Shown here: one piece after another, positions 8,063-16,754 of the stretch
How the letters are laid out: each line of letters begins with the position of its first letter
Position numbering within the stretch: the first letter of the stretch is position 1
Assembly (NCBI GenBank): GCA_001931905.2
Contig: MSJI02000440.1
Span: 1-18,950 of the forward strand
Direction of reading: 5' to 3'
Source: Cladosporium sp. IMV 00045
Taxonomy: Eukaryota > Ascomycota > Dothideomycetes > Cladosporiales > Cladosporiaceae
DNA length: 18,950 bases
Position numbers and translations under genes: made by a program
Notes under the pieces: model-generated
Database searches by the model: none
Told to the model about the DNA's origin: nothing
The model's input: the letters and a program-made list of their open reading frames with translations, nothing else

Positions 8063-10742
8063 ATGGCGTTCAGCAGCGGTTCCGGTGGTGGTGGCTACGT
8101 CGACCTGTCGGCCTTTAGATCTGAAGGAAAAGAGCCAGGAGCAAGGCGGAAGAAGTTGGCAGGTTACTTGAAAGCGGCCAACGAGCTCAGATCAAATTAC
8201 TGGCAAGGTACAGATGCAAATTCGAAAGCTGGAGACGAGGTAAACGACAATCCATTTCCGGATGCATCTATTGTGAAATATGGCAATGCGGAAATGATAC
8301 TGTTTCCAAGTTATGCCCGGAAACACATCAAAAGCAAGGTAAGTTTGTGCATGCAAGGGTGCTGGGAGAACGGGGTTTTAGTTAACGCATCTGCAGGAGA
8401 GACCAGTCTCCGATGACATGTCAAATGAAGAAGATTACTGGAAGCGGCAATGGGATCAGCATGAGAGCGACAAGGCTATCGTTGACGTCGATGTACGCGG
8501 TTGGATATACAATCCCCAACGCGGACCTCATGGCCGCAAGCATCGTCTGATGATCGGCGTGGCCAGACAAGTGCTCGGACTTCCAGCACCCAAGTCGGGT
8601 GATAACAGCGGACGCTCCAGTCGCAATTCCAGTCCATCACGCAATTCGAAACAAGAAGAGGACTTGATCAATTTCGAAGCCGACTATCTTGTCCAGCACG
8701 GCAATGCTGAGGCAGAGAGAGCGCAGCGAGGCGCATTCAATGAAAGCTCCAACCTTTCGGGTGAAAGAGGCCGTCAGGTTTCAGATACTCCATCAGCGCC
8801 CATTGGACCAATACAGAAGCGCGAAAGTTGGGCCCAACCTGCGAATATGACTGCTGCCGAGCTCGCAACGGCAAACGCTCATCTACTTACTCGACTCAAA
8901 CCCTTCCTGGCGACAGGTGTGGCGGAGCAGCCGATTAGCGCTTTTTTCTACAACGATAAGATCTCCCGTCAACGAACAGTCTATACCGATGCGTCAGGGC
9001 ACTTCAGCGTCAGGGCGCCGCTCGATTTCATACCCACGCATGTGCGTGTACTGGCCGGAGAGGGGTTCTCGGCAACAGAAGAAGTCAACATCACGACCGA
9101 CAACGGCGTAAGTCTCATCAGCGACATAGACGATACGATCAAGCATTCGAACATCAGCGGTGGCGCACGCGAGATCTTTCGGAACGCCTTCATTCGCGAT
9201 CTGGGCGACATGACGATAGACGGCGTGCGGGAGTGGTACAACACTATGCACGATATGGGAGTCAAAATACATTACGTGTCAAACTCGCCATGGCAGGTCT
9301 ACCCTGTACTGTCAAGCTTCTTCAAGCTTGCGGGCTTGCCGGCAGGATCGTTTCATCTCAAGCAGTACAGTGGAGCATTGCAAGGAATCTTCGAACCAGT
9401 AGCCGAGCGGAAGAAAGGGACCCTCGACAGACTCATGCGAGACTTCCCGGACCGCAGGTTCATTCTCGTGGGCGACAGTGGTGAGGCAGACCTGGAAGTA
9501 TACACGGATGTTGTGCTCGACAACCCAGGCCGGATTCTCGGTGTATTCATTCGAGACGTCACCACGCCGGTCAAGTCAGGCTACTTTGACCCCAGCAATG
9601 GAACAGGTAGCGGCAAAGGCAGCAAACCAAACAGTACCAGCCATTCAAGAAACCATTCTCGCACGCAAAGTGGAGACAGTCTGAAGATGTCGAAGAGACT
9701 TCAACGGCCCGACGACATTCGCGATGATGACGCCGATCTCAAAGCAGCGATAGCGAATTCCCTGCAGGACATGGAAGAAGAGATGCGGCAAGCAAGACAG
9801 AGCATCAACCCAGATGCCCACGTTGCAAGTCGATTTTTTGATGACGGTCGAGCTGGTCGTCCAGCATTGCCAGCACGCCTGGCAACTTCACCCGGTGCTA
9901 TGGATTCGCATGAGGAGGATCTGATCGACTTCAGCGAACAGGTACCCCAGAGGCCCCAGATGCATCTTTCCCCATCAGACGGCAATATTGCAGCGCGAAG
10001 GGCAGGACTCAAAGACAGCGAGCCACACAGACACACACCGGCTCTACCACCAAAGCCGCAAGCGCTCCGTCGCTCCGATGGTCTGACGTCTGAACCTGGG
10101 AAGCCATCGCCACCGCCTCGGCCAAGCAAGCCCTCCAGTGCTGTCAAGCCCTCCAGTGCAGCCAAACCACCTTCGCCCCAGCCACCTGTCCATCAGCCAT
10201 CTCCACTGTCACAAGTCACCACACGGTCGGTATCAGGAGCGAAGCAGGCGCCACCTCTGCCTGCCCGACGTGGTGAGAAGAAGGCCAGTGCTAGCAAAAA
10301 GGAAGACCAATCTGTCCCAGGTGCATGGCAGTCTGAACTACCTTTGAACAGCCGACCAAAACCCAGCGGACCTTCATACACCGACCTGCCGCGCAACCCA
10401 CCCCCAGGCACCTTTGACTCAATGAACCTCCGACCTGTAGCCCCACCCCCTGCGCCTCGCCGACAAGGAAGCAGCAGCAACCTATCCTTCACAACATCAG
10501 CTCGGAAGAGTACTTGGAGCGACGATGGGCTGCCGGGAAGTCCGGGCGACGGTATGGGCAAGAAAGAGTATCTGTGGTCACAGCGCTGGGCTAAGGCGAA
10601 GGCTGTGATGGACCGACATGGAGTCACGTTGAGGACTTGGCGGGTTGGTAGTGACGTTGCTGATGTTTGTGTCAAGCTTGCTGAGATGGAACTTCGGGAA
10701 ATCGAGAAAGGGAATAAGGGCGGGAATGGGAGGAAGGGATGA
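8063..10742 (+). CDS. APP1: App1-type phosphatidate phosphatase
   Basis: Two exons (8063-8338, 8397-10742) and one 58-nt intron give 873 residues. The ATG at 8063 (ACAACATGGCG) is preferred; the frame is open further upstream but without conserved sequence. Residues about 1-330 hold the fungal App1 N-terminal region (KLAGYLKAANELRSNYW, DVDVRGWIYNPQRGP). The catalytic domain (DUF2183) has the HAD-type DIDDT motif at 335-339, then YVSNSPWQVYPVL and FILVGDSGEADLEVY. App1 removes phosphate from phosphatidic acid to make diacylglycerol and, in yeast, works at cortical actin patches with SH3 proteins. The ~400-residue tail is disordered and carries a ubiquitin-interacting-like motif (535-554), an SH3 ligand PPLPARR (711-717), other polyproline stretches and acidic clathrin-box-like LINFE (182-186). 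The last ~130 bases switch from C-rich to G-rich. Confident family call. Confidence 0.93.
10128..10163 (+). repeat. Two tandem 18-bp units in the App1 tail
   Basis: AAGCCCTCCAGTGC followed by TGTC or AGCC, twice in a row, encoding KPSSA plus Val or Ala. It is a recent in-frame duplication in the proline-rich tail. Confidence 0.7.
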
Positions 10743-11111
10743 TGAATGGCATGATATACGAAATATTGGGAGGCAGAGACGATAATGTTTGGAGTTGTCT
10801 GAATTGAGGCTTGCATTGCGAAGCATAGCGTGGTGGCATGTGTAGGGTACATGTGAAATGCTGAATGTATTGTGTTCATTTACCCATATGAAGAAGTGCC
10901 CCGTTCACAGACAGCACATCAGATCAGATGAAGTAAGGGACTATCTCCATGTGAAGTGAACAAGCGGATAGTCCCGCGCTAGCGTCGCGCTCAGTCGCGC
11001 GCTTCCTGGAGCAAGTACATACGCCATATTCTTTGCGATTGAACATCCTAATCACCACCCACCACCTCCCTCGTCGCCAAACTCACGCAACACCCTCCAT
11101 CCGCCGTCAAA
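10743..11111. other. App1 3' flank and RPB3 promoter
   Basis: 369 bases between two plus-strand genes. It contains a perfect 9-bp inverted repeat (10937-10975), then a CpG-dense stretch (about 10975-11005) with repeated GCGC/TCGCG words, then a C/A-rich leader with CAAAATG before RPB3. Confidence 0.65.
10937..10975. repeat. Perfect 9-bp inverted repeat in the RPB3 promoter
   Basis: GGGACTATC at 10937-10945 is exactly complementary to GATAGTCCC at 10967-10975, with a 21-base spacer. It is about 140-175 bases upstream of the RPB3 ATG and about 195 past the App1 stop. It could be a paired protein-binding site or a 3' hairpin of App1 RNA. Confidence 0.6.
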
Positions 11112-12242
11112 ATGAACGGCTACGAATATGATCCCTATGGCGAGAACGTCGACACCTCCGAGTCGGGCCCCCAAGTCACCATCCGCACCATGAACCACCA
11201 AACCATCGACTTCGCCCTGCGCAACACCACCCTCTCCTTCGCCAACACGGTGCGCCGCGTAATGCTGGCGGAAATCCCCACCATCGCCATCGACCTGGTG
11301 GAAATCGAATCGAACAACACCGTGCTGGCGGACGAATTCCTCGCCCACCGCCTTGGTCTCCTCCCGCTCAGCGCCAAGAACATCGACGACCTGCTGTACT
11401 CGCGCGACTGCGACAACTGCGACAAGTACTGCGAGCAGTGCTCCGTGGTCCTCAGCCTCAACGTGACCAACCGCAGTTCCGACGAGCACCTGCAAGTCTA
11501 CGCCAAAGACCTCTTCATCGAATCCCAAACCGGCGCGCCGCGCTACCAACCCCACCCCTCCGCGGACGAAGACTCGCTCCCCGAACTGGGCTCACCAATC
11601 TGCACGGACGACGACCGCAACGGTCCTTTAATCTGCAAACTCCGCCGCGGCCAGGACCTCAAATTGCGCTGCGTGGCCAAAAAAGGCATCGCGAAGGAAC
11701 ACTCCAAATGGGCGCCCACGGCCGCCATCGGCTTCGAATACGACCCGTGGAACAAACTCCGCCACACGCAGCTGTGGTTCGAAACGGACGCGAAATCCGA
11801 GTGGCCGGACCCCGTCAAGAACGGCCCCATGGAAGACCCGCCGCAGGAAGGAGAGCCGTTCGACTACGACGCCGAGCCGCGCACCTTCTACTTCAACCTA
11901 GAGACCACGGGCGCCATGCCGCCGGACACGGTGCTGCATCAAGGAATCAAAGTCTTGCAGGAGAAACTGGCTGGTGTGGTTCAGGAGCTGAGCGATACGA
12001 ATGAGGGCGGCGGCGCAGCGAACGGGTATGATGCGAACGGCGGGCAGAGTCCGGATATGATGAACGCGGGCGGCATGTCGGCTTACGGCGGGCAGAGCGC
12101 GTACGGAAGCAGATCTGCGTATGGAGGAGGCGGTGCGGACCCGGGGTACACGACGCCTGGGTTCGGGGGTGCGAGCGCTTACGGCGGTGGTGCGGGTGGG
12201 ATGACGCCCGGCGCGATGCCGTATGGTGGGCCGAGGTATTAG
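11112..12242 (+). CDS. RPB3: RNA polymerase II subunit RPB3
   Basis: Intronless, 376 residues. RPB3 heterodimerises with RPB11 to form the alpha-like assembly platform of Pol II in the nucleus. Visible features: dimerisation segment VTIRTMNHQTIDFALRN (22-38), FANTVRRVMLAEIPTIAID (43-61), EFLAHRLGLLPL (75-86), zinc-loop cysteines C100, C103, C107 and C110, and the second alpha-like part FYFNLETTGAMPPDTVL (259-275) with the terminal dimer helix GIKVLQEKL. The zinc loop spacing is C-x2-C-x3-C-x2-C, one residue longer in the first gap than in yeast (86, 88, 92, 95). After about residue 298 there is a Gly/Tyr/Ser-rich tail with four SAYGG/S units (323, 329, 335, 355) and TTPGF and MTPGA motifs. 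The start is chosen by the leader and by the usual RPB3 N-terminus. Confidence 0.96.
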   Translation: MNGYEYDPYGENVDTSESGPQVTIRTMNHQTIDFALRNTTLSFANTVRRVMLAEIPTIAIDLVEIESNNTVLADEFLAHRLGLLPLSAKNIDDLLYSRDCDNCDKYCEQCSVVLSLNVTNRSSDEHLQVYAKDLFIESQTGAPRYQPHPSADEDSLPELGSPICTDDDRNGPLICKLRRGQDLKLRCVAKKGIAKEHSKWAPTAAIGFEYDPWNKLRHTQLWFETDAKSEWPDPVKNGPMEDPPQEGEPFDYDAEPRTFYFNLETTGAMPPDTVLHQGIKVLQEKLAGVVQELSDTNEGGGAANGYDANGGQSPDMMNAGGMSAYGGQSAYGSRSAYGGGGADPGYTTPGFGGASAYGGGAGGMTPGAMPYGGPRY

Positions 12243-13042
12243 GCCGGCTGGTGGTTTGAAGGCGGATAAAGGGAAGCGATCTGGGTTGGGTGAATGATCT
12301 TGGGGGATCTCATACACCCAAAATGGAAAACTACAAATGTGAACACGGGCATAGCGAAGGAGTTACGGCGTTTTGTTTGGGTTTCGAAAGGAAAAATGGC
12401 GATTGCGCGAATTGAGAGTGGGAAGCTTTTCCGGTGTGTTCAAGAAAAAAAGAAGCAGAGCGATACATGCGTTCCATCCCAACTCGCGAGAGACTTTGGG
12501 AGGAGAACGCGGGCGATTTTCAGAGGGATATAGAACGTCGAAGATCCAGGCGTCGTGAAGTGTACGAGTACTGAGAAACCCCAGAATCGAGAATCGAATC
12601 AAAAAAGTAATAATCGACCAATGCCTAAAGGGATCTCCTCAATTCACCTTACAAATAGTATCCTCCTCAGTGGGGCAGTGATTGTTCGATGAAAACTTGA
12701 AGCATTAAAACGTTTCGAAAAGGCGAAGAGCGATGCGTGTAGATAAAAGCGTACAATACAGTATGTATGTATCTTATGCACTTGATCCGTGGCTGAGAAA
12801 GAAATTCAATAAGATACATAATAATGTTATGGAAACATTCCATCCAGAACGCCATCGCTCATGAAAAAAATTCGAGACCTCCTCTTTCCCTCTCGACCGC
12901 CATAAGTAGAAACAGTCAAGTCAGGCCAAACCCTCGAATGCGCAAACATGATCCCAAACAGAACCACAAAAAAAAAGGCATCAACAACAACAAAACCCCC
13001 AATCCCAAACCCAAAAGAATTATATCAAACTCTTTCCAAAAC
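12243..13042. other. Convergent intergenic region without a gene
   Basis: 800 bases between the 3' ends of RPB3 (+) and the membrane-protein gene (-). It is AT-richer than the genes, with A runs on the plus strand near 12969-12976 and 12442-12450. Nothing here looks coding or like a structured RNA to me. It presumably holds both 3' UTRs. Confidence 0.65.
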
Positions 13043-15025
13043 TCAAATAACCTTATCAACCCACCTCCCCACCACCCCCCTGCCCAAAAACCTCTCCTCC
13101 TCCTCCACCCACCTCTTCCGCTCAACCACCTTCCTCGCCCCAAAAGCCCGCACGAACTTCCACGCCTCCGTGTCGGCCAGATTCCACGCTTCCACGCCGT
13201 CACGCACGCGCTTCACGTCCAGCGGCTGTTCGTTTCCTTTTCCACCGTTTCCACCTCCCCAAGCCCACGCCCCGTCCTTGCCGCCGTCAGGTCTCTTCCC
13301 CTCGAGCGCAAAGCGCGACGAAGCCAGCAGCGCAGCCTCGTCGGCGAGCTGCTTGTCAGACGGCTCGGGGCCTTCCCAGTCCTGTTTCGGCGGTGGAGGG
13401 CGGCGCTCGGGGCCAGGCACGGGCGTCTCAGATTGCCCCGAAAGCGCTGGCGCCCGGGGGATGGTGAAGCCCAGACTCCAGTCGAGTTCGACGGCTTGCG
13501 ATTCGGTGAGGTAGGGTTGGTAAGCGGGGGGTTCTTCCGCGGTGAGCCAGAGGGTGCGCGGGGCGGAGAAGTCGGAGGCGACGATGTCTTTGAAGCCGAC
13601 CAGGCGGGCGAAGGAGGAGAGGCCTGTGCCGAGGAGTTCTTTGGTGGCGGAGGTGATCCAGGCGTCGCGGTCGGTGGAGCGGCGGATGAATTTTAGGTCT
13701 AGAGAGGGGCGGGAGTGTTTTAGGGAGAGGAGGGTGAAGGGGTGGGGGATCGTGGCGATGGTGAAGGTTTTGGTGTTGTTCCGGAAAACGGGGGGTGTGC
13801 TGATGCGGAGGGTGGAGGAGGGGAGGCACGGGGTGCAGCTGCGGTGGTTGGGCGGGCAGGAGGTCGGTTCCGGGGAGATGGAGCATTGGGACAGGTTGCG
13901 TGCGAGGTCTATGGCGGGGGCGACGAGCGTGGTGGTGAATTGCGGGAAGGGTTTGAGGACGGAGATTCCGGAGGGGAAGGAGGATTGCCAGGTCGTGTGC
14001 AGGTGGGAGTTGATCAGGAGGGCGAGGTCGGCGAGGCCTTCGTTGCGGGAGGTTTCGAGCTTCTTTTGCGTGGCTTTGTAGAGGCTTTTGATGTTGGATG
14101 TGCTGTAGAAGGCGATGGCGTCGTGGTTTCTGTCCGTCGTGAAAGTCTTGGAGGGGACAGCGTCGAAGATGGAGCTCTTCTTTTGGATGTCTGTGTTTGA
14201 GAGGGCGGCTTTTACGACACCGTCGATGTGGTCTTTACTCCCGACGAATAAGCCGTTGTCCAGACTGCCATAGCGGGTGAGTTTGGGATATTCCCCTCTG
14301 CGCATGAAGGAGATCAACGGATCGTCGTAATCTCCCATAGGCACCGCCAGCCAATTGCACAGAATGCCACTACCCATACTCTGCCACGCCAACCACCTCA
14401 TCAGTTCCGTCTCCATCTCCTTCCCCAGCTGCAGACCCATAAGCTTGCGATACTGCGGGTTATTCTTCGCCTCGGCCGGGCCCAAAACAACCGGTTTGAA
14501 ACCCTTTGCCCACCAAGCCCTGCGCCAAATCTCGAGCAGCTCTTTCTGATGCCTCTGCCTCTCATCGTCCTTCTTGTCTACGGAAACGTCGAAGAAAGTA
14601 TAGATGGGCGGCCTGTTGTTCTCCGGCGGCAGCACGCTCCTGTCCTCGTCGAAAGTGATGGAGCTGCTGAACGGATTCTGCCACTTCCAGTCGCTGTACC
14701 ATCTCGTGCTACCGCTGGTGCTATTGGCCTGCTCGGGCGGAGGAGTGTGGGCGGGAGCCGCGAAGGGGTTCAACCATCCCGGCGGGGCGGGGACATCTTT
14801 GGGCAGGCTGGGGATGTGGTCGACGGCATGATGGGCTGCGTCGATGGCTTGGTGCGCGCCGGATTGGATTTCGGAGCCGTAGGGCACGTCTTTCAGGTAC
14901 GGGTCGTATTGGTCGGGGGTGGAAGTGCCCAGGAAGATGATGCAGAAGAGGACGAAGGCGGCAAGGGAGGTGACGATTTGCAGCCTTCGGGGGAGGAAGG
15001 TGCATGGGTTCCAGCGGGTTGGCAT
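13043..15025 (-). CDS. Type II membrane protein of unknown function, possibly Golgi glycosyltransferase-like
   Basis: Intronless, 660 residues. There is a short basic N-terminus (PRR), then one hydrophobic segment at about 16-33 (IVTSLAAFVLFCIIFL), giving a single-pass signal anchor with a large lumenal C-terminal part, the topology of Golgi enzymes. A Pro/Ser-rich stem (about 75-135) is followed by the part that looks most conserved: IYTFFDVSVD (141-150), IWRRAWWAKGFKPVVLG (166-182), MRWLAWQSMGSGILCNWLAV (209-228), MGDYDDPLISFMRRGEYP (230-247) and SLDNGLFVG (254-262). Cys381, 390, 397 and 400 form a cluster. I recall similar hypothetical proteins in other Pezizomycotina but no assigned activity. 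The fold resembles nucleotide-sugar transferases only loosely, and GDYDD is a weak DxD-like candidate. The start at 15025 is the only one giving the anchor. The last ~150 coding bases are strongly G-rich, the rest C-rich. Confidence 0.75.
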   Translation of the reverse strand: MPTRWNPCTFLPRRLQIVTSLAAFVLFCIIFLGTSTPDQYDPYLKDVPYGSEIQSGAHQAIDAAHHAVDHIPSLPKDVPAPPGWLNPFAAPAHTPPPEQANSTSGSTRWYSDWKWQNPFSSSITFDEDRSVLPPENNRPPIYTFFDVSVDKKDDERQRHQKELLEIWRRAWWAKGFKPVVLGPAEAKNNPQYRKLMGLQLGKEMETELMRWLAWQSMGSGILCNWLAVPMGDYDDPLISFMRRGEYPKLTRYGSLDNGLFVGSKDHIDGVVKAALSNTDIQKKSSIFDAVPSKTFTTDRNHDAIAFYSTSNIKSLYKATQKKLETSRNEGLADLALLINSHLHTTWQSSFPSGISVLKPFPQFTTTLVAPAIDLARNLSQCSISPEPTSCPPNHRSCTPCLPSSTLRISTPPVFRNNTKTFTIATIPHPFTLLSLKHSRPSLDLKFIRRSTDRDAWITSATKELLGTGLSSFARLVGFKDIVASDFSAPRTLWLTAEEPPAYQPYLTESQAVELDWSLGFTIPRAPALSGQSETPVPGPERRPPPPKQDWEGPEPSDKQLADEAALLASSRFALEGKRPDGGKDGAWAWGGGNGGKGNEQPLDVKRVRDGVEAWNLADTEAWKFVRAFGARKVVERKRWVEEEERFLGRGVVGRWVDKVI

Positions 15026-15822
15026 GGTTGAGAGGGATTGAATGGTATTATCTTTTGTGTTTGTTCAATGGCACGCCGGCCAGCTATTGAGACGAGGTAC
15101 TCATACAATCGAGAGTCTATAATCCATGGGGATGTCGCGTATCGCGCGAGAGAGAGAGATTGGCTTGGGGAAACGAACGGGAGGATCGGATATGGCTTGC
15201 TGGATGGAAAGCAGCAAGCGAATGGAAGCAGCGAGTGATTGAGAATTGCTATCCCGAGAATGGAAGAAGCTGACTGAAACTGTGAGTGTACGCGCAATGC
15301 GATTGAATTGGTATGTCAGATGCGATCAAAGGGTCCCTCTCCCCTTGAGAGATGTTGCATCTTGGCATCCCCGAGCATTACAGGTTGTCTCATTTCGTCT
15401 AAAATCGTTGCTATCTCGACATCAGCCAAAAGAATACAACACTATACAAACAAGGAATGACCCTCAATTAGTATATGATATATAGGCAATCCGCCAATTC
15501 ACTAGACAAAACCAATCTTCCATTCCCTGTCCCCTCTCCATCCCATCTCCTCTATCAGTCCCGCCATCGTCATACCTCAGAGCCAAAGCGCACGCGCAAT
15601 CACATGCAAATACTCGTTCCTGTCCAACCATAATTCATCCAACAAACATTCCAAAGCAAAACCTCCACGTCATTCTCCATCCCACTTCCAGCAAACCAAG
15701 GGGAAAAAAAATCAAAGAAAAAACAGACAAGAAGAAATAAATCACCGTTCAGCGATCAACGAGACCTAGGAACGCCACTCCATCAATCCTCTAGAAGGCA
15801 AGAAAAACCAAAGAACCCAGCT
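15026..15822. promoter_or_regulatory. Divergent promoter region
   Basis: 797 bases between the minus-strand membrane-protein start and the plus-strand gene at 15823. The right half (about 15500-15700) is C/T-rich on the plus strand with an A-rich leader after it, as expected for the plus-strand gene. The left half has a purine stretch (about 15150-15160, GAGAGAGAGA) that is pyrimidine on the minus strand. No other gene was seen. Confidence 0.55.
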
Positions 15823-16420
15823 ATGTACCCATCAACATCAGCATCAACATCAACATCCACCAACCCACCATCACAAAAACCCCCTCGCCAAAACCACCCC
15901 GCCCGCCCCCCCTCACCCACCCCCTACGCAACCCAACACCTCCGCGCCTACGCTTCCGAAACCCTCCTCTCCTACGAACGCCTCTCCTGGCATGCCACGC
16001 AACGGAACGAAGTAAGTCTGCCTGTCAAACCTCCTCAGGAATCAAACCACCCTCAAACCTCAAATCTCCCCAGCAGCGCTAACGCCCTCGTAGAGCCTAG
16101 CCCAAACGCGCCTCCACTTCCTCTCGCTCCTCTCCGGCTTTAGCGAGAGCGACGAAGAGGCGCTGATTGATTGGAGAGTGGATTTTTCGCCTGTCGTTTA
16201 TGGGAATCTGGGTGGTGGGGATGGGATGGGGAGGAGGGGTGGGAGTAGTACTGGGAAGGGGAAAGAGAGGGAGAGGGATAGGGGGAGTTTGGGCGGTGCT
16301 GGTGGGGGGAGTCCGGCGAAGAGGATGGGGAGTCCGGTTGGTGGAAGTGGCGGTGGGAATGCGAGTGGGAGTGGGAGTGGGAGGAAGAAGAGGAGGAGTG
16401 GTGCTGGGGTTGTGGGGTGA
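15823..16420 (+). CDS. Small two-exon protein, conserved-looking core, function unknown
   Basis: Exons 15823-16011 and 16094-16420, with an 82-nt intron that has a GTAAGT donor, a GCTAAC branch site and a TAG acceptor. It encodes 171 residues. The splice matters: it joins ..HATQRNE to SLAQTRLHFL in a continuous helical core (about 36-92, from ATQHLRAYASETLLSYERLS to FSESDEEALIDWRVDF), whereas read-through gives a frame with no structure. The N-terminus (1-34) is Ser/Thr/Pro-rich and low complexity, encoded by a CATCAA-type repeat. The C-terminus (about 100-171) is Gly/Ser-rich with basic GRKKRRSG (159-166), a possible nuclear localisation signal. I do not recognise the family. The second exon is extremely G-rich on the coding strand and contains a G-quadruplex-type tract. 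Confidence 0.65.
16210..16243 (+). other. G-quadruplex-forming sequence inside the coding region
   Basis: Six runs of three or four G (16210-12, 16217-20, 16223-25, 16228-31, 16236-39, 16241-43) are separated by loops of 1-4 bases on the coding strand of exon 2. More GGG runs follow to about 16440. The sequence matches the canonical G4 pattern for both the mRNA and the non-template strand. Confidence 0.75.
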
Positions 16421-16754
16421 TGGTGGTGAGGGGAGGGTGGAGAGGGGAGGGGCACAGTTGGGTTTCCAGTTTGGGGATTTGTGTTCTGTGATTTTCACTT
16501 TTCTTTTTTTTGTACTGGTATTCTAACCCGGGGGTGATAGATGGGCTTTTATTTGACAGTAGTTATAATTCATCCTTTACAGGATTGCTCTTTTGGCGAG
16601 CATATGAGACGAATATACGACGACCACGACGGCTATACTCTTCCATCGTCCCCTACATTACACAGATCCTCCACAGTCCTTCTCTTCCATTACACATCCT
16701 CTCCCACATCATTCACCTCATACACATGTTTCTCACACTCCCCAGTGCCTTCCC
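16421..16754. other. Short convergent intergenic region
   Basis: 334 bases between the ends of the small unknown gene (+) and TSC13 (-). It starts G-rich, then passes through a T-rich stretch (about 16495-16512) that may serve 3' end formation of the plus-strand transcript. I see no gene in it. Confidence 0.65.

Noticed and set aside
11438..12004. 188-codon plus-strand frame and a 167-codon antisense frame (11052-11555) inside RPB3
   Set aside because: Shadow frames of a GC-rich gene; Arg/Pro-rich or Val/Gly-rich with no domain, while the RPB3 frame is unmistakable.
12824..13696. 290-codon plus-strand frame antisense to the membrane-protein gene
   Set aside because: Low-complexity Pro/Lys/Arg composition and overlap with the better-supported minus-strand 660-residue frame.
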